Positions 34,339 to 44,301 of a stretch of DNA of 64,000 nt are shown here, in pieces. The first letter of the stretch is position 1. Every line of letters starts with the position of its first letter. The notes beneath the pieces were generated by a model that was not told the origin of the DNA, did no database searches, and saw only the letters and a program-made list of their open reading frames with translations. Position numbers and translations under genes: made by a program. The stretch comes from Crocinitomicaceae bacterium. GTDB taxonomy: Bacteria > Bacteroidota > Bacteroidia > Flavobacteriales_D > Crocinitomicaceae. The DNA lies in contig JAKVAQ010000005.1 of the NCBI GenBank assembly GCA_022447665.1, forward strand, positions 31,191-95,190. Reading direction: 5' to 3'.

Positions 34339-34551
34339 TTGGTGATATACACCGATTTCTAATTGAAAAACGCTATTGAATTTATATTTTGCGATTTCCG
34401 CAAAAGACTCCGCTCCATTATTTAAACCTCAGTTTGGTTGATGGAAGAGTGCCTTTTGTAGAAAACCGAATTCGTGTTTAAACATTAATCCTAAGTTTGT
34501 TGAACTATTCTCGTCTTAACCGGTTCGAAAAAGACGAAGTGAAAGTGACTT

Positions 34552-35679
34552 ATGAAAATTAGACACATAATAATCATCGCAGTATTTATTATTGTAAATG
34601 CGATTGTAATGCTTGCTCTTTTTGGTGGTGGAGGCCCGCCTCAATTGGAAGAAGATAAAGACGATAAGTTTGTCCTGAATTTAAAGGCAGCCATATTTGA
34701 TCCGGTAACAGAACGATTTGAGATTTCTGGCTACGGAAATGTTGCTTCTTATAATTCTTTGGATGTTATCAGTGAAGTTCAAGGAAAAGTGACTTGGGGT
34801 AATGCGACATTAAAGCCAGGCTCTAAAGTAAAAAAGGGCTCTTTATTGTACAGTATTAATAGTGCTGAATTGCGCTACTCCCTCCGTGCTCGGAAATCAG
34901 GATTTATAAACCTTATTGCAGGAGCCTTACCTGATATTAAAATTGACTTTGCCTCGGAGTATAATAAATGGAGTAAATATTTAGAATCCATCAAACTAAA
35001 TGAAAACCTACCTACTCTTCCAGGATGGAAATCTGACAAAGAGAAAGTATTCTTATCGTCACGTCAAATTTTAACAGAATACTTTAGCATTAAAGCTACC
35101 GAAGAACAGTTGAAAAAATATGCCTTCTACGCCCCTTATTCAGGAATGGTGAAAGAAGTATATGTTTCTGAGCATAGCATTGTTAATCCAGGTTCTCCAA
35201 TTTTAAAGCTAGTAGAGAACAGTAATTTTGAGATTCCGGTTTCAATGCCTATTTCACATAAGGACAAATTTAAGTCTGGCACTGAAGTCAATATCAATTC
35301 GTCTGGTGATGAAAGATTAGGTACTGGTACAATATCAAGAATTGCAGAGATTTTGAATCCTAATACACAGAGTATTACAGTTTTTATTAAACCGGACTCG
35401 GATCTTCAAAGTAGTTTAGTTGACGGTCAATATGTTAAAGTGACCATGCTACAGGAGGAAGCCTTTACAGGAATGCGTGTTCCTTATTCTAGCATCAAAA
35501 ACTCAAGCATTTACGTGTATTCGAAGAAAGACTCTACACTCACACTTAAGCCGGTTTCTGAAGTTCACGAGAATGACGAAGGTGTTTTTATCACCGGACT
35601 AAATGCCAACGAAGTAATTATAAAACAGGAGGTCCTTAACTATTCCGATACTACTCAGTACGGGGTAATTTTTGAATAA
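34552..35679 (+). CDS. RND efflux periplasmic adaptor (HlyD/MFP family)
   Basis: Membrane-fusion protein of 375 residues. The N-terminal anchor is MKIRHIIIIAVFIIVNAIVM; a lipoyl/biotinyl half follows (VISEVQGKVTWGN, LKPGSKVKKGSLLYSIN), then a helical hairpin, the second lipoyl half APYSGMVKEVYVSEHSIVN and a beta-barrel domain (VEIPVSMPI-like NFEIPVSMPISHKDKFKSG). The next gene starts right at its stop codon. It links the inner-membrane pump to the TolC protein. The 90-base leader contains AACCGG-type palindromes, but no operator was assigned. Confidence 0.9.
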   Translation: MKIRHIIIIAVFIIVNAIVMLALFGGGGPPQLEEDKDDKFVLNLKAAIFDPVTERFEISGYGNVASYNSLDVISEVQGKVTWGNATLKPGSKVKKGSLLYSINSAELRYSLRARKSGFINLIAGALPDIKIDFASEYNKWSKYLESIKLNENLPTLPGWKSDKEKVFLSSRQILTEYFSIKATEEQLKKYAFYAPYSGMVKEVYVSEHSIVNPGSPILKLVENSNFEIPVSMPISHKDKFKSGTEVNINSSGDERLGTGTISRIAEILNPNTQSITVFIKPDSDLQSSLVDGQYVKVTMLQEEAFTGMRVPYSSIKNSSIYVYSKKDSTLTLKPVSEVHENDEGVFITGLNANEVIIKQEVLNYSDTTQYGVIFE

Positions 35680-38600
35680 ATGAAGAATCTCATTCGCTTT
35701 TTCATAAAGAATCACATTTGGGCAAACGCACTCATCGTTGTCACACTGATATTTGGTGTATATAGCGTACTTACCATGAAGCAGTCCTTCTTCCCAGAAA
35801 TGGATCCTGCCACTGTACTTGTGAATGTTGCTTACCCTGGTGCTTCACCAAGCGAAATGGAGGAAGGGGTCACCATTAAAGTTGAGCAAGCTTTAAGAGG
35901 AATTGATGGGATTGAAGAAATCACCTCTACTTCTACCGAAAACTTTGCGAATATAAAGGTGAAGGGATTTGATGATGCTGATATGGATGAGGTGTTCAAG
36001 GACATCGACAATGCCGTTAGCAGCATTAACTCTTTCCCAGCTGGTGCTGAAAAACCTACCATTCAACGAATCAAATCAAACGTAATGTCAGAATTGGTTT
36101 CGATTCTGCGCTTAAGTGGAGATTGTGATTTAAGAACCTTAAAGGACGAAGCTGATAAAATTGAAAATGACCTTTATTCAAGTGGCTTAATCTCAAACAT
36201 AGACCTAATAGGATTTCCAGAAATGGAAATTGTAATTGAAGTACGTGAATCGGATCTACTGAAATACAATATGCTTATTGATGAGATTAGCCTTGCTGTA
36301 CAAAGAACTAACCAAGACTTAACCGGTGGAATTTTAAAAGATGAGAAAGAAGAACTGATTATTCGTTCACGCCAAAGAAGTACAGATCCGAGAGACATAG
36401 AAAACATTGAGGTGCGTGTGTTGCCTACAGGTGAAATAGTTCGTGTGAAAGACGTGGCCAACGTTAAAATAGACTTCGCAGAATCATCACAAGAAGTGTA
36501 TTACGGCGGAAATAGGGCCATCAACATCTTTGTTAAAAAGACCATTGATCAAGACATGGCGGCGATTACCGAGTTCGCGCGGAATTATGTAAAAGAGTAC
36601 AATGAAGGAAACCATCCTGCCGAGCTCGCTTTACAATACGAATTCGCAAAAAGTCTTGAAGATCGTATATCCCTATTGACCAATAATGGAATTGTAGGTT
36701 TGATTCTAGTTCTTATAGTTCTTGGACTCTTTCTAAGCACTAGGCTTTCAGGTTGGGTAGCCTTTGGAATACCGTTCTCATTTCTGGGAATGTTCATCAT
36801 TACAGGATTATTAGGATTTACCATAAACATGATTTCACTTTTTGGAATGATCTTGGTTGTAGGTATCCTGGTAGATGATGGAATTGTAATTGCTGAAAAT
36901 ATCTTTGCACATTTTGAACGAGGAAAAAGTCCTTTTAAAGCTGCTTTTGACGGAACATTAGAGGTAATGCCAAGTGTATTTACTTCAGTTCTTACCACTA
37001 TTGCTGCATTCTCTATTTTACTCTTTGTAGAGGGTATGGAGATGATGTCAGAAATGGCCGTTGTAGTTATTGTAGCTTTAGGATTCTCGCTAATCGAGGC
37101 ATTTATAATATTACCTGTTCACTTGGCCAGTAAAAAGGTATTATCACGCTCAAAAGAAGGAACACTGCGATATAAGTTAAGGTCGAAATTTACGCAGGGA
37201 GTAGATTATATCCGTGATAAGGTATTTGCCGATGTTTTAGTGTTTGTAATGGATCGCTATAGGGCTTATGTTCTTCTACCACTCATCTTTACCATTTTCA
37301 TTATTGTATTTAGTTTCTCGGGAATTATTAAATACACTTTCTTCCCTGAAATTAAGCCTGACAGAGTTCAAGTTGAGGTAGCTTTTAAACCCGGTACATC
37401 AAAGGAAATTACTAAGGGATGGGTAGATGAGGCGGAAAAAATCATTCTTGAAACCAATGCGGAAGTAGCAGTAATGACGGGGGATACACTTCTTGGTGAT
37501 TATTCAATTACCTTGGGGTCTTCTCAAAATTTAGGCGAAGCTGGTTTCCACACAGCCTCCTTTGCCTTAACGATTGATGGAGAGGGTAAAGCTACACCAG
37601 TAGATACACTGAACAATAGAATTATTGACAAACTTTATCAACTCACCTCTACCAAGTTGGCAGAAAAGGTTTATGTAGGTGGAAGCTTTAACACTTTTGG
37701 CAAGCCAGTTGAATTCTCATTAAGTGGAACGGATGATGAGGAAGTAAGAATGGCCAAAGAAGTGTTTAAAGGATATCTCTCAAACATGCCTCAAATATTT
37801 AACTTAAAGGATAATGAACCTTTGGGTAGAAAAGAGATTAATTTGGAAATGAAGCCCGAAGCGAACTTCCAAGGCTTGGGTGTTTTTGAGGTAACCAAAC
37901 AAGTGCGTCAAGGTGTGTTTGGGCAAGAAGTACAACGTGTAATTGTAGGTACAGAGGAAGTAAAACTTTGGGTACGCTACGCGAAAGAAGATCGTGAGAA
38001 CCAAGAGGACTTACGAAATATGCGCATTAAAACTGCGCAAGGAAAAGAAGTACTCCTTACCGAAATAGCCGACTATACGATTGAACGTGGACCAATTAGT
38101 TTAAAGCGAAGAGACGGAAAAAGAGAAGTAGTGGTGGATGCTGCTGTATACGATCCAAAAGAGGTAGGAACAGTGAATGCTGATATTGTAAATGATGTAA
38201 TTCCTAAGTTAAAAGCAGAATTTCCAGGTGTAGAGGTTGTGCAACGTGGGCAAGGGGAACGAAGTGCAGATGCATTAATGTCAATGCAAATTAACACCAT
38301 GATTCTAATGACCATAATGGTATTGATTATGTCGTTAAATTTCCAGAGTGTATTCCAAGCATTGCTCATTTTACTTGTGATACCTGCGGGTGTGGCGAGT
38401 GGAATTCTTGGACATTCACTAGTGGGCATTCCGGTATCTGTGCTTTCTGCTTTTGGTATGATTGCCTTAATTGGGATTCTAATTAATGATGCCATTGTAT
38501 TCCTTGATACTTATAATAGAAACTTGCTCGAAGGTAAAGATGTAAAAGAAGCAGTTTTAGAAGCAGCCAAGTCACGATTTAGACCAATTCTATTAACCTC

Positions 38601-39264
38601 AATTACAACTGTTGCGGGACTACTGCCTCTTATCATGGAAACGAGCTTCCAAGCGCAGTTTTTAATTCCTATGGCGGTATCCATTGCTTTCGGAATTTTG
38701 TTCGGAACCTTCTTTATATTGGTATTTTTCCCAACCATTATATTGTTACATGCTGATATGCGAAGAGCAGCCAAATACATTTCTATTTCCAAAGATTCGG
38801 AGTTATTATCAGATGAAAAAGGAGCTCAAGGTTGGATCGGATATATTATATATTATCTAGTGGCTGGGATAGCTTTTCTGAGTGGTGTAGCAATTATTGC
38901 ATTCGAAGCTTTAGGTGGAGCATCACTTATTATTGGAATTATATTATCTTCAATTGCTTTAAGCACCTATTTCTTAAAAAGGACCGAAATAGCAAAACTG
39001 TTCAAATTGCAGCTAAGCAGTTACCTCTATTTATTCAGTGTTCTAATCACAGTTAAAGGAATGGATTTATTATTGGCGGAGGACGGTCCCCATTATATCG
39101 GGTTAGTGCCTCTAACAATCGGTATATTAGTAATAGCCGTTTTACCTAAAAAATTATTTAATCGAATTATAAGTTGGTTGTGGCGAAATGATACACTTCC
39201 TAAGGGTCGCGAGGTTGAACCTGCTATTCTAAACGAAAAAGAACGTAATGAGAGAGATGTTTAA
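35680..39264 (+). CDS. RND efflux permease (AcrB-like) with C-terminal membrane extension
   Basis: Proton-driven pump of 1194 residues in the standard two-times-six helix layout. TM4 carries GILVDDGIVIAENIF with the proton-relay Asp399/Asp400. PGASPSEMEEGVTIKVEQAL and GIDGIEEITSTSTENFA are periplasmic porter motifs, and the second half has GMIALIGILINDAIVFLD. RND permeases of this type usually end near residue 1040. Here about 150 residues follow (about 1045-1194), with four more hydrophobic segments (GYIIYYLVAGIAFLSGVAII and others) and a charged end. It starts at the base after the adaptor stop and overlaps the TolC gene by 17 bases. Substrates unknown; it is in the multidrug rather than the heavy-metal type. 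Confidence 0.9.
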   Translation: MKNLIRFFIKNHIWANALIVVTLIFGVYSVLTMKQSFFPEMDPATVLVNVAYPGASPSEMEEGVTIKVEQALRGIDGIEEITSTSTENFANIKVKGFDDADMDEVFKDIDNAVSSINSFPAGAEKPTIQRIKSNVMSELVSILRLSGDCDLRTLKDEADKIENDLYSSGLISNIDLIGFPEMEIVIEVRESDLLKYNMLIDEISLAVQRTNQDLTGGILKDEKEELIIRSRQRSTDPRDIENIEVRVLPTGEIVRVKDVANVKIDFAESSQEVYYGGNRAINIFVKKTIDQDMAAITEFARNYVKEYNEGNHPAELALQYEFAKSLEDRISLLTNNGIVGLILVLIVLGLFLSTRLSGWVAFGIPFSFLGMFIITGLLGFTINMISLFGMILVVGILVDDGIVIAENIFAHFERGKSPFKAAFDGTLEVMPSVFTSVLTTIAAFSILLFVEGMEMMSEMAVVVIVALGFSLIEAFIILPVHLASKKVLSRSKEGTLRYKLRSKFTQGVDYIRDKVFADVLVFVMDRYRAYVLLPLIFTIFIIVFSFSGIIKYTFFPEIKPDRVQVEVAFKPGTSKEITKGWVDEAEKIILETNAEVAVMTGDTLLGDYSITLGSSQNLGEAGFHTASFALTIDGEGKATPVDTLNNRIIDKLYQLTSTKLAEKVYVGGSFNTFGKPVEFSLSGTDDEEVRMAKEVFKGYLSNMPQIFNLKDNEPLGRKEINLEMKPEANFQGLGVFEVTKQVRQGVFGQEVQRVIVGTEEVKLWVRYAKEDRENQEDLRNMRIKTAQGKEVLLTEIADYTIERGPISLKRRDGKREVVVDAAVYDPKEVGTVNADIVNDVIPKLKAEFPGVEVVQRGQGERSADALMSMQINTMILMTIMVLIMSLNFQSVFQALLILLVIPAGVASGILGHSLVGIPVSVLSAFGMIALIGILINDAIVFLDTYNRNLLEGKDVKEAVLEAAKSRFRPILLTSITTVAGLLPLIMETSFQAQFLIPMAVSIAFGILFGTFFILVFFPTIILLHADMRRAAKYISISKDSELLSDEKGAQGWIGYIIYYLVAGIAFLSGVAIIAFEALGGASLIIGIILSSIALSTYFLKRTEIAKLFKLQLSSYLYLFSVLITVKGMDLLLAEDGPHYIGLVPLTIGILVIAVLPKKLFNRIISWLWRNDTLPKGREVEPAILNEKERNERDV

Positions 39265-40594
39265 ATACATATCAATCATAGTATTATTGCTAGGAGGATT
39301 CTCTTTTGCTCAAGAGGATCTTTCCTTAAAGCAAGCCATTGAAAAAGGCTTAGCAAATAACTTCCAGGTAAAAATCGTTGCCTTAAATGTTGAAGCTGCC
39401 GAAACTCAAAACACATGGGGAATGGCCGGAATGGTTCCTACCTTCTCATTGGGATTAACCAATGCTGCGAATATAAACGACAACACTAATAACCCTGCTT
39501 CATTCTTCCCTGGACTAACCTTTTCAGACAATTTACAGGCCAGCGTAGATATGAACTGGACCATTTTCTCAGGCTTTGGTATTCGTATTAACAAGGAGCG
39601 TTTTGATCAACTTGAAGCACAAACCAAAGGGAATGCAATTTTAGCTATAGAGAACACGATATACGAAATAATTATAGCCTATTACACAGCGGTAAATCAG
39701 GAAAGAAAACTGGAAGTTCTTGGAGAATTATTGGCCTATTCTAGAAGTAAACAAGCGTATTACCAAACCAAGAGCGATATCGGTATTTCTACGAGCATTG
39801 ACCAAATTGAGTTTGAGAATCAAGTTTTAGTAGATTCTTCGAACTACTTATTGCAGGACCTGAACCTCCGCAATTCACTTCGGAACCTGAATATGCTAAT
39901 GGGCGAATCGGTTGAATTAAATTATACCTTAACTGACTCTCTTCAAATAGAAATTCCTCAAACAGGGTATTCTGAGATGAATGATAAAATGTTAGCGAAC
40001 AATAGTTCTTTACAAAACCAATACATTAATCTTAAGCTTAAAATGTTGGATGAAGACGCTCGAAAAAGCGCTTATTATCCAGTAGTTACTTTAGGACTTG
40101 GTGCTTCACCATCCGTTGGATACTTTAGATTATTTGATGATGCAATGCCTTTTGAGGCCAATACAAATTCATTGAACTACTTTGCAACGATCAATGCACG
40201 CTATACCCTATTCAATGGAATGCAGCGTAAGCGTAATTCTGAGATCGCGGCGATTCAAACCAATATTGCTACCCTACAAAAAGATGAACTAGAAAATCAA
40301 CTCACACATCAATTAAGAGGGATCTTTGAGCTTTATCAAACACAAATCAAACTCGAAAAAATGGGACTTGAACGTTTAAACCAAACCGAAAGACTTTGGG
40401 ATTTAGCGCGTGACAGGTATAATTTGGGTTCCATTACAATTTTCAACCTCAATGACGTGAAACTTTCTTATCAGTCAGCTAAACTGGCGTACTACGATCG
40501 TATCTTTGATCTCATTAAAACGCACTATGACTTGATGAGGATTACCGGTGAGATTTCACAAGAGTATACTGTTGCTGGGATCGTGAATGATTAA
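39248..40594 (+). CDS. TolC-family outer membrane efflux protein
   Basis: Outer membrane channel of about 448 residues: signal peptide to about residue 21 (GGFSFAQEDL), then SLKQAIEKGLANNFQVKIVA, the typical TolC start, and two structural repeats. TLFNGMQRKRNSEIAAIQTN is the hallmark second half. The start within the permease gene (ATG at 39248, another ATG at 39257) gives coupled translation. With the two preceding genes it completes a tripartite pump. Its TAA at 40592-40594 is followed directly by the stop codon of the convergent CAP/OmpA gene, with no intergenic space. Confidence 0.92.
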   Translation: MREMFKYISIIVLLLGGFSFAQEDLSLKQAIEKGLANNFQVKIVALNVEAAETQNTWGMAGMVPTFSLGLTNAANINDNTNNPASFFPGLTFSDNLQASVDMNWTIFSGFGIRINKERFDQLEAQTKGNAILAIENTIYEIIIAYYTAVNQERKLEVLGELLAYSRSKQAYYQTKSDIGISTSIDQIEFENQVLVDSSNYLLQDLNLRNSLRNLNMLMGESVELNYTLTDSLQIEIPQTGYSEMNDKMLANNSSLQNQYINLKLKMLDEDARKSAYYPVVTLGLGASPSVGYFRLFDDAMPFEANTNSLNYFATINARYTLFNGMQRKRNSEIAAIQTNIATLQKDELENQLTHQLRGIFELYQTQIKLEKMGLERLNQTERLWDLARDRYNLGSITIFNLNDVKLSYQSAKLAYYDRIFDLIKTHYDLMRITGEISQEYTVAGIVND

Positions 40595-42913
40595 TCATTC
40601 CCTACACTTCTCACAAAACAATCCTGCCATTTCAGGTTTTTCCAAACTCTTTACGCCCATTTCATTCCAACGGAACAAGGAACAAAACTCTTCTGGTGAA
40701 TCTTCTGCAAAGTTTTGAACCACCATTCTTATTTTCTTCCATGATCGTGGATTATCGAATTGCTTTAAATAAAAACCAAGTTTTAAATATTGCTTGTAAA
40801 GTTTAGGAATCTCCCCTCGTCTGCGCGCATGTTTTGATAATAGTAGATATGGCTGAACAGTATATCCCCATTCAATCATGAACTGACAAACAAAGTAAGA
40901 CTGCTTAGAATTAAGCTTTTTCTTCGACACCAAATCATAAAGAGTAGGAACAGCCACACTTGGCGACATTCTAAAGGTTTGCACTTGAGATATATAGTGA
41001 AGACAGAGTAGCCATGACTTTCTTCTTTTACTCATGATTTGATCAATTGTGGCAACTACATCTGGCAACTCAATCGCTGAATAACCATAATACACATTGA
41101 ATAAAAGAGCGTATTCTACAAAAGTATCGTCGCTTGGAATGGCCTCTAGATTTCGCAATTCATTTAGCCTTTCACCAGTAACCTCCGACTCGTTCGCCTT
41201 TAAATCCAATACAAATTGTGCCCAGTGCAGCGCTCCAAATTCTTTCTTCTCCGGAAAATTGATTTTTAATAATTCATTGACCAAGCTACTGTCGTTCTCT
41301 AGAGCATCATTTGCCATATACAAGTAAAGCGGTAATAATTCACCTGTACTTTCAGTTTCTATTAAATCATTAATTCGTTCCACCGATAATCCATAAGAGC
41401 CTTCTTGAATTGGAATATACTCTGCAAAGGTTATTCTTACAGTAGAATAACGTGTTTCATCTAATAAATCATCAATTTCTGGATTACCCACATTTTGATT
41501 AGCAAAATAGCGCAAACTATCTTCTGGAAACCCAATCAAGTCCGTATAACCCAAGGTGCTCAGACCAGCTCTAAAATCATCAAAATTCTCAAAGAAATCC
41601 TTCTCAAATTTATACTGTGGATAGTATCGGGTTAAATAACTCTCTACAATTTCTCCTCGCTTAAGAAAGAGATTCTCATTCTGAGCTCTTGACCCTTCAA
41701 TTGAAGCTACTCCTGTATAACGAATAGTCTTAATTACATAATTGCTGCTCGCTAAGCTATCAAGCGCTGTTTTTAATGATTTAAAAATACTGGTATCTTG
41801 ATTGGTTTGATTTCGTTCAAATGGAATTCGGATTGTGAGTGAATCATATACTACCAAGTTATTTCCTAATTCTACTTTTGGTTGAGGAAGTGAAAAATAC
41901 TCTGACGGTTTTAAAAAATCTGGACTGACAAAAATCAAACTATTCTTTAAGCAAGGACGGTCTTTTTTCAAGTAGTTAAAGTCAACCTGATAGAAAGTGT
42001 CTAAAAACGCTGGTTTGGTTGATACAAACACTTTATAATAGCCTGGATAAGGACTCAAATTTTCCTCTTTCAATTTCTTTTTATCTACATAACCTAAATA
42101 ATAGCCATCATGGTAAAGAGAATTATGGTAACTCGGTTTGCCCTCGCAGTCAAATTGCTCTTGATGAATTAGGTCTACTGCAACAACACCATGCTTACCA
42201 AAAATTCTTCGAACGTTGTTTTTCTTTTTGAATTTCTTGACGTTCCAATAATAGATAGAGTCGTTACTTACTGAATACCAGCCCAAGTGCGCCTTATCTT
42301 TATCCAACTGCTTGCGGGTTTGATTACAAGCGAAGCACTCCTCCTTATTCTTTACAAAGAGTTCCTGACCCTTGGCATAGTTATACTTTTCATCAAAGGG
42401 CTTTGATCCGTAAACCATGCATACATAAAGTTGTCCTCCATCGGTCAATTTCATGGCTAATCCCGCATTGTCATACATCGGATTGATAATGTTATTGTAA
42501 TGTCCCTTAGACTTCTTCCAACGATCGGCCATTAGCTTGGCAAATCGTTCATACGTCAATCTATACTTCCCCTTTCTTAATTCATATCCGAACTCAATAA
42601 ATAGAACATTCTCGGCCACGGCATTATGCGTACCTCCATAAAATCGGACTCTATCATCCGGAGTTCTTTTACCACGTGTTTTTTGTCCATGACCTAATTC
42701 ATCTTTATCTGTCATGTACTGAGCGTGATCATCTGCGGCATCGGTTAGAACTTGATCTGGACTTAACGAGTCTAATCGCTTTCTAGTTCGGATTAAATTC
42801 ACTTGTTTAAAAAGCTCTTCATTAAGCTTTTCAAGATCAATATTGTTTGTATCAATTACTTGAGCATTAACATCAAACGATAGAAAGAGTAATATGAAAA
42901 GAAGGCTGCGCAC
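40595..42913 (-). CDS. CAP-domain and OmpA-like exported protein
   Basis: Exported protein of 772 residues. After the signal peptide, residues about 25-170 form a CAP/SCP (PR-1-like) domain: ELFKQVNLIRTRKRLDSLSP, HAQYMTDKDELGHGQ, AENVLFIEFGYE and KKSKGHYNNIINPMYDNAGL, with the His/Glu set intact. A region with CFACNQTRKQ follows (two Cys). About 390-500 contains an OmpA-like segment (TIRYTGVASIEGSRAQNENL, FLKRGEIVESYL). The C-terminal 250 residues are helical repeats without a recognised fold. It overlaps the next gene by 1 base. CAP proteins in bacteria may bind lipids or proteins; function unknown here. Confidence 0.75.
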   Translation of the reverse strand: MRSLLFILLFLSFDVNAQVIDTNNIDLEKLNEELFKQVNLIRTRKRLDSLSPDQVLTDAADDHAQYMTDKDELGHGQKTRGKRTPDDRVRFYGGTHNAVAENVLFIEFGYELRKGKYRLTYERFAKLMADRWKKSKGHYNNIINPMYDNAGLAMKLTDGGQLYVCMVYGSKPFDEKYNYAKGQELFVKNKEECFACNQTRKQLDKDKAHLGWYSVSNDSIYYWNVKKFKKKNNVRRIFGKHGVVAVDLIHQEQFDCEGKPSYHNSLYHDGYYLGYVDKKKLKEENLSPYPGYYKVFVSTKPAFLDTFYQVDFNYLKKDRPCLKNSLIFVSPDFLKPSEYFSLPQPKVELGNNLVVYDSLTIRIPFERNQTNQDTSIFKSLKTALDSLASSNYVIKTIRYTGVASIEGSRAQNENLFLKRGEIVESYLTRYYPQYKFEKDFFENFDDFRAGLSTLGYTDLIGFPEDSLRYFANQNVGNPEIDDLLDETRYSTVRITFAEYIPIQEGSYGLSVERINDLIETESTGELLPLYLYMANDALENDSSLVNELLKINFPEKKEFGALHWAQFVLDLKANESEVTGERLNELRNLEAIPSDDTFVEYALLFNVYYGYSAIELPDVVATIDQIMSKRRKSWLLCLHYISQVQTFRMSPSVAVPTLYDLVSKKKLNSKQSYFVCQFMIEWGYTVQPYLLLSKHARRRGEIPKLYKQYLKLGFYLKQFDNPRSWKKIRMVVQNFAEDSPEEFCSLFRWNEMGVKSLEKPEMAGLFCEKCRE

Positions 42914-43398
42914 TATAGTATATCAACTAAGTTTTTATGCCAACTATCTTTTACTTTCGTTTTCCAATTTTCAAGAAGATCCTTTTTATTGTCCACTAGA
43001 TTATTGAATACTGTGGTACCAAAGCCCACCTCATCTCGCTGCATCATAGCCTTAAAGTGTCCCATACCCGTAAGTTCAATTTTACCCGCATTATTAACGT
43101 GTGCAATGGCCATTCTATCAAAGAAATCTACCTCCAACAGAGCTCCTATTTCTTTTACCTTGTGCGTAAGTGAATCAATAGAACACCCAGAGGCCATGGC
43201 CCGAGATTCATCCACACCAACAATTAAAAAAAGGTTCTCAGCCACTTCATAATCACCACTCAAACCTTTGCCGTGAGCTGCCCAATCTGGTATAAACTTT
43301 TGCATGTGATGATGCATTAAGGCTTGATCGGATTCTGATAGCATTCGGTTGGATTGAAATACCCAAACTCTCGCTGTATCTGGTAATTTATTTAACAT
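42913..43398 (-). CDS. Bacteroidota conserved 'ABC transporter ATPase' family protein
   Basis: Cytoplasmic protein of 161 residues, belonging to a conserved Bacteroidota family that I know from database names as 'ABC transporter ATPase' although no Walker motif is present. Motifs read: VWVFQSNRMLSESDQALMHH, FIPDWAAHGKGLSGDYEVAE, LIVGVDESRAMASGCSIDSL and LEVDFFDRMAIAHV. The conserved Cys, Asp and Trp suggest a small enzyme or regulator. It overlaps the Ppx/GppA gene by 11 bases and the CAP gene by 1, so the three are coupled. Function unknown; the inherited name is misleading. Confidence 0.7.
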   Translation of the reverse strand: MLNKLPDTARVWVFQSNRMLSESDQALMHHHMQKFIPDWAAHGKGLSGDYEVAENLFLIVGVDESRAMASGCSIDSLTHKVKEIGALLEVDFFDRMAIAHVNNAGKIELTGMGHFKAMMQRDEVGFGTTVFNNLVDNKKDLLENWKTKVKDSWHKNLVDIL

Positions 43399-44299
43399 CT
43401 TGCAAACATTTATTCAGTATTCCCTCTTTTAACGAATAAGGTGAAATCAACACCTGGGAACACTTAATTTTTTCAACAATATACTTCACTTTTAATGCTG
43501 CTATCGGCAACATTCTTTCGCGAATTGGAATGATAAATTCATTATCAACACGCGACTTATAGGTGGAACCAATAACTTGATTCAATGTTTTGAGCAATTC
43601 TTCCCGGTCCACTCTTTGGTATTCGTTAGGAGGATATTCCTTGGTGTTAATCAATGAATAAAAGGTTTCAAATGAACCCGAAGTACCGGTAAGCAAGTCT
43701 ACTTCAAGACCCTCTAAAAATTTCGCTAATGCCTTGTCTAAGTACATTCTTACCTGCTCGCAATTATCTTCGGTATACGGATCAGCAAATTCTGTTTGTT
43801 GAAGAATTCTCGCCACCCCAATTTCAAAACTTTGACTTTTAATAATCCCTCCTTCATCACACAGAATAAATTCGGTTGATCCACCCCCAATGTCCATTAT
43901 TAATGTCTTTCCTCCTGGATAGTAACCCAAGAAGGCTCCTTTATAAATAAGCTTCGCCTCTTCATCACCAGAAATAATTTGGATATCAATTCCTAAAGAA
44001 TCCTTAACCTCCTGTTTAAACTCCTCACCGTTCTTTGCATTTCGAAGAGCAGAAGTTCCTATTCCTCGAATATCTACTACATTGAATCCTTCAGATATAT
44101 CTTTGAATTGCTTTAAAGCTTTTACTCCTCTTTGAAAAGCATCATCAGCAATTCGATTTTTGTGAATACCTCCTAAACCAAGACCAACCGCTATTTTCGA
44201 AGAGTGTAAAACCTCATAAGAATCACCTCCATTTAGTTCAACTACCAGTAAATTAAAGGTATTTGTACCGAGGTCAATAATGGAAATTCGTTGACTCAT
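43388..44299 (-). CDS. Exopolyphosphatase / Ppx-GppA family phosphatase
   Basis: ASKHA-fold phosphatase of 303 residues. The frame extends to 44335, but the ATG at 44299 starts MSQRISIIDLGTNTFNLLVV and avoids overlapping the ABC permease gene, whose stop is at 44302. IDLGTNTF (8-15) is the first phosphate loop, IMDIGGGSTEFIL the second and LLTGTSGSFETF the third. It cleaves phosphate from polyphosphate or the 5' phosphate of pppGpp. Single-domain length (about 300) is that of the short Bacteroidota form. It sits in a run of leftward genes with overlapping ends. Confidence 0.9.
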   Translation of the reverse strand: MSQRISIIDLGTNTFNLLVVELNGGDSYEVLHSSKIAVGLGLGGIHKNRIADDAFQRGVKALKQFKDISEGFNVVDIRGIGTSALRNAKNGEEFKQEVKDSLGIDIQIISGDEEAKLIYKGAFLGYYPGGKTLIMDIGGGSTEFILCDEGGIIKSQSFEIGVARILQQTEFADPYTEDNCEQVRMYLDKALAKFLEGLEVDLLTGTSGSFETFYSLINTKEYPPNEYQRVDREELLKTLNQVIGSTYKSRVDNEFIIPIRERMLPIAALKVKYIVEKIKCSQVLISPYSLKEGILNKCLQDVK

Positions 44300-44301
44300 A
44301 T

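Noticed and set aside
36585..38792. Minus-strand ORFs within the RND permease gene
   Set aside because: Shadows of the real gene; hydrophobic codon mirrors, no family.
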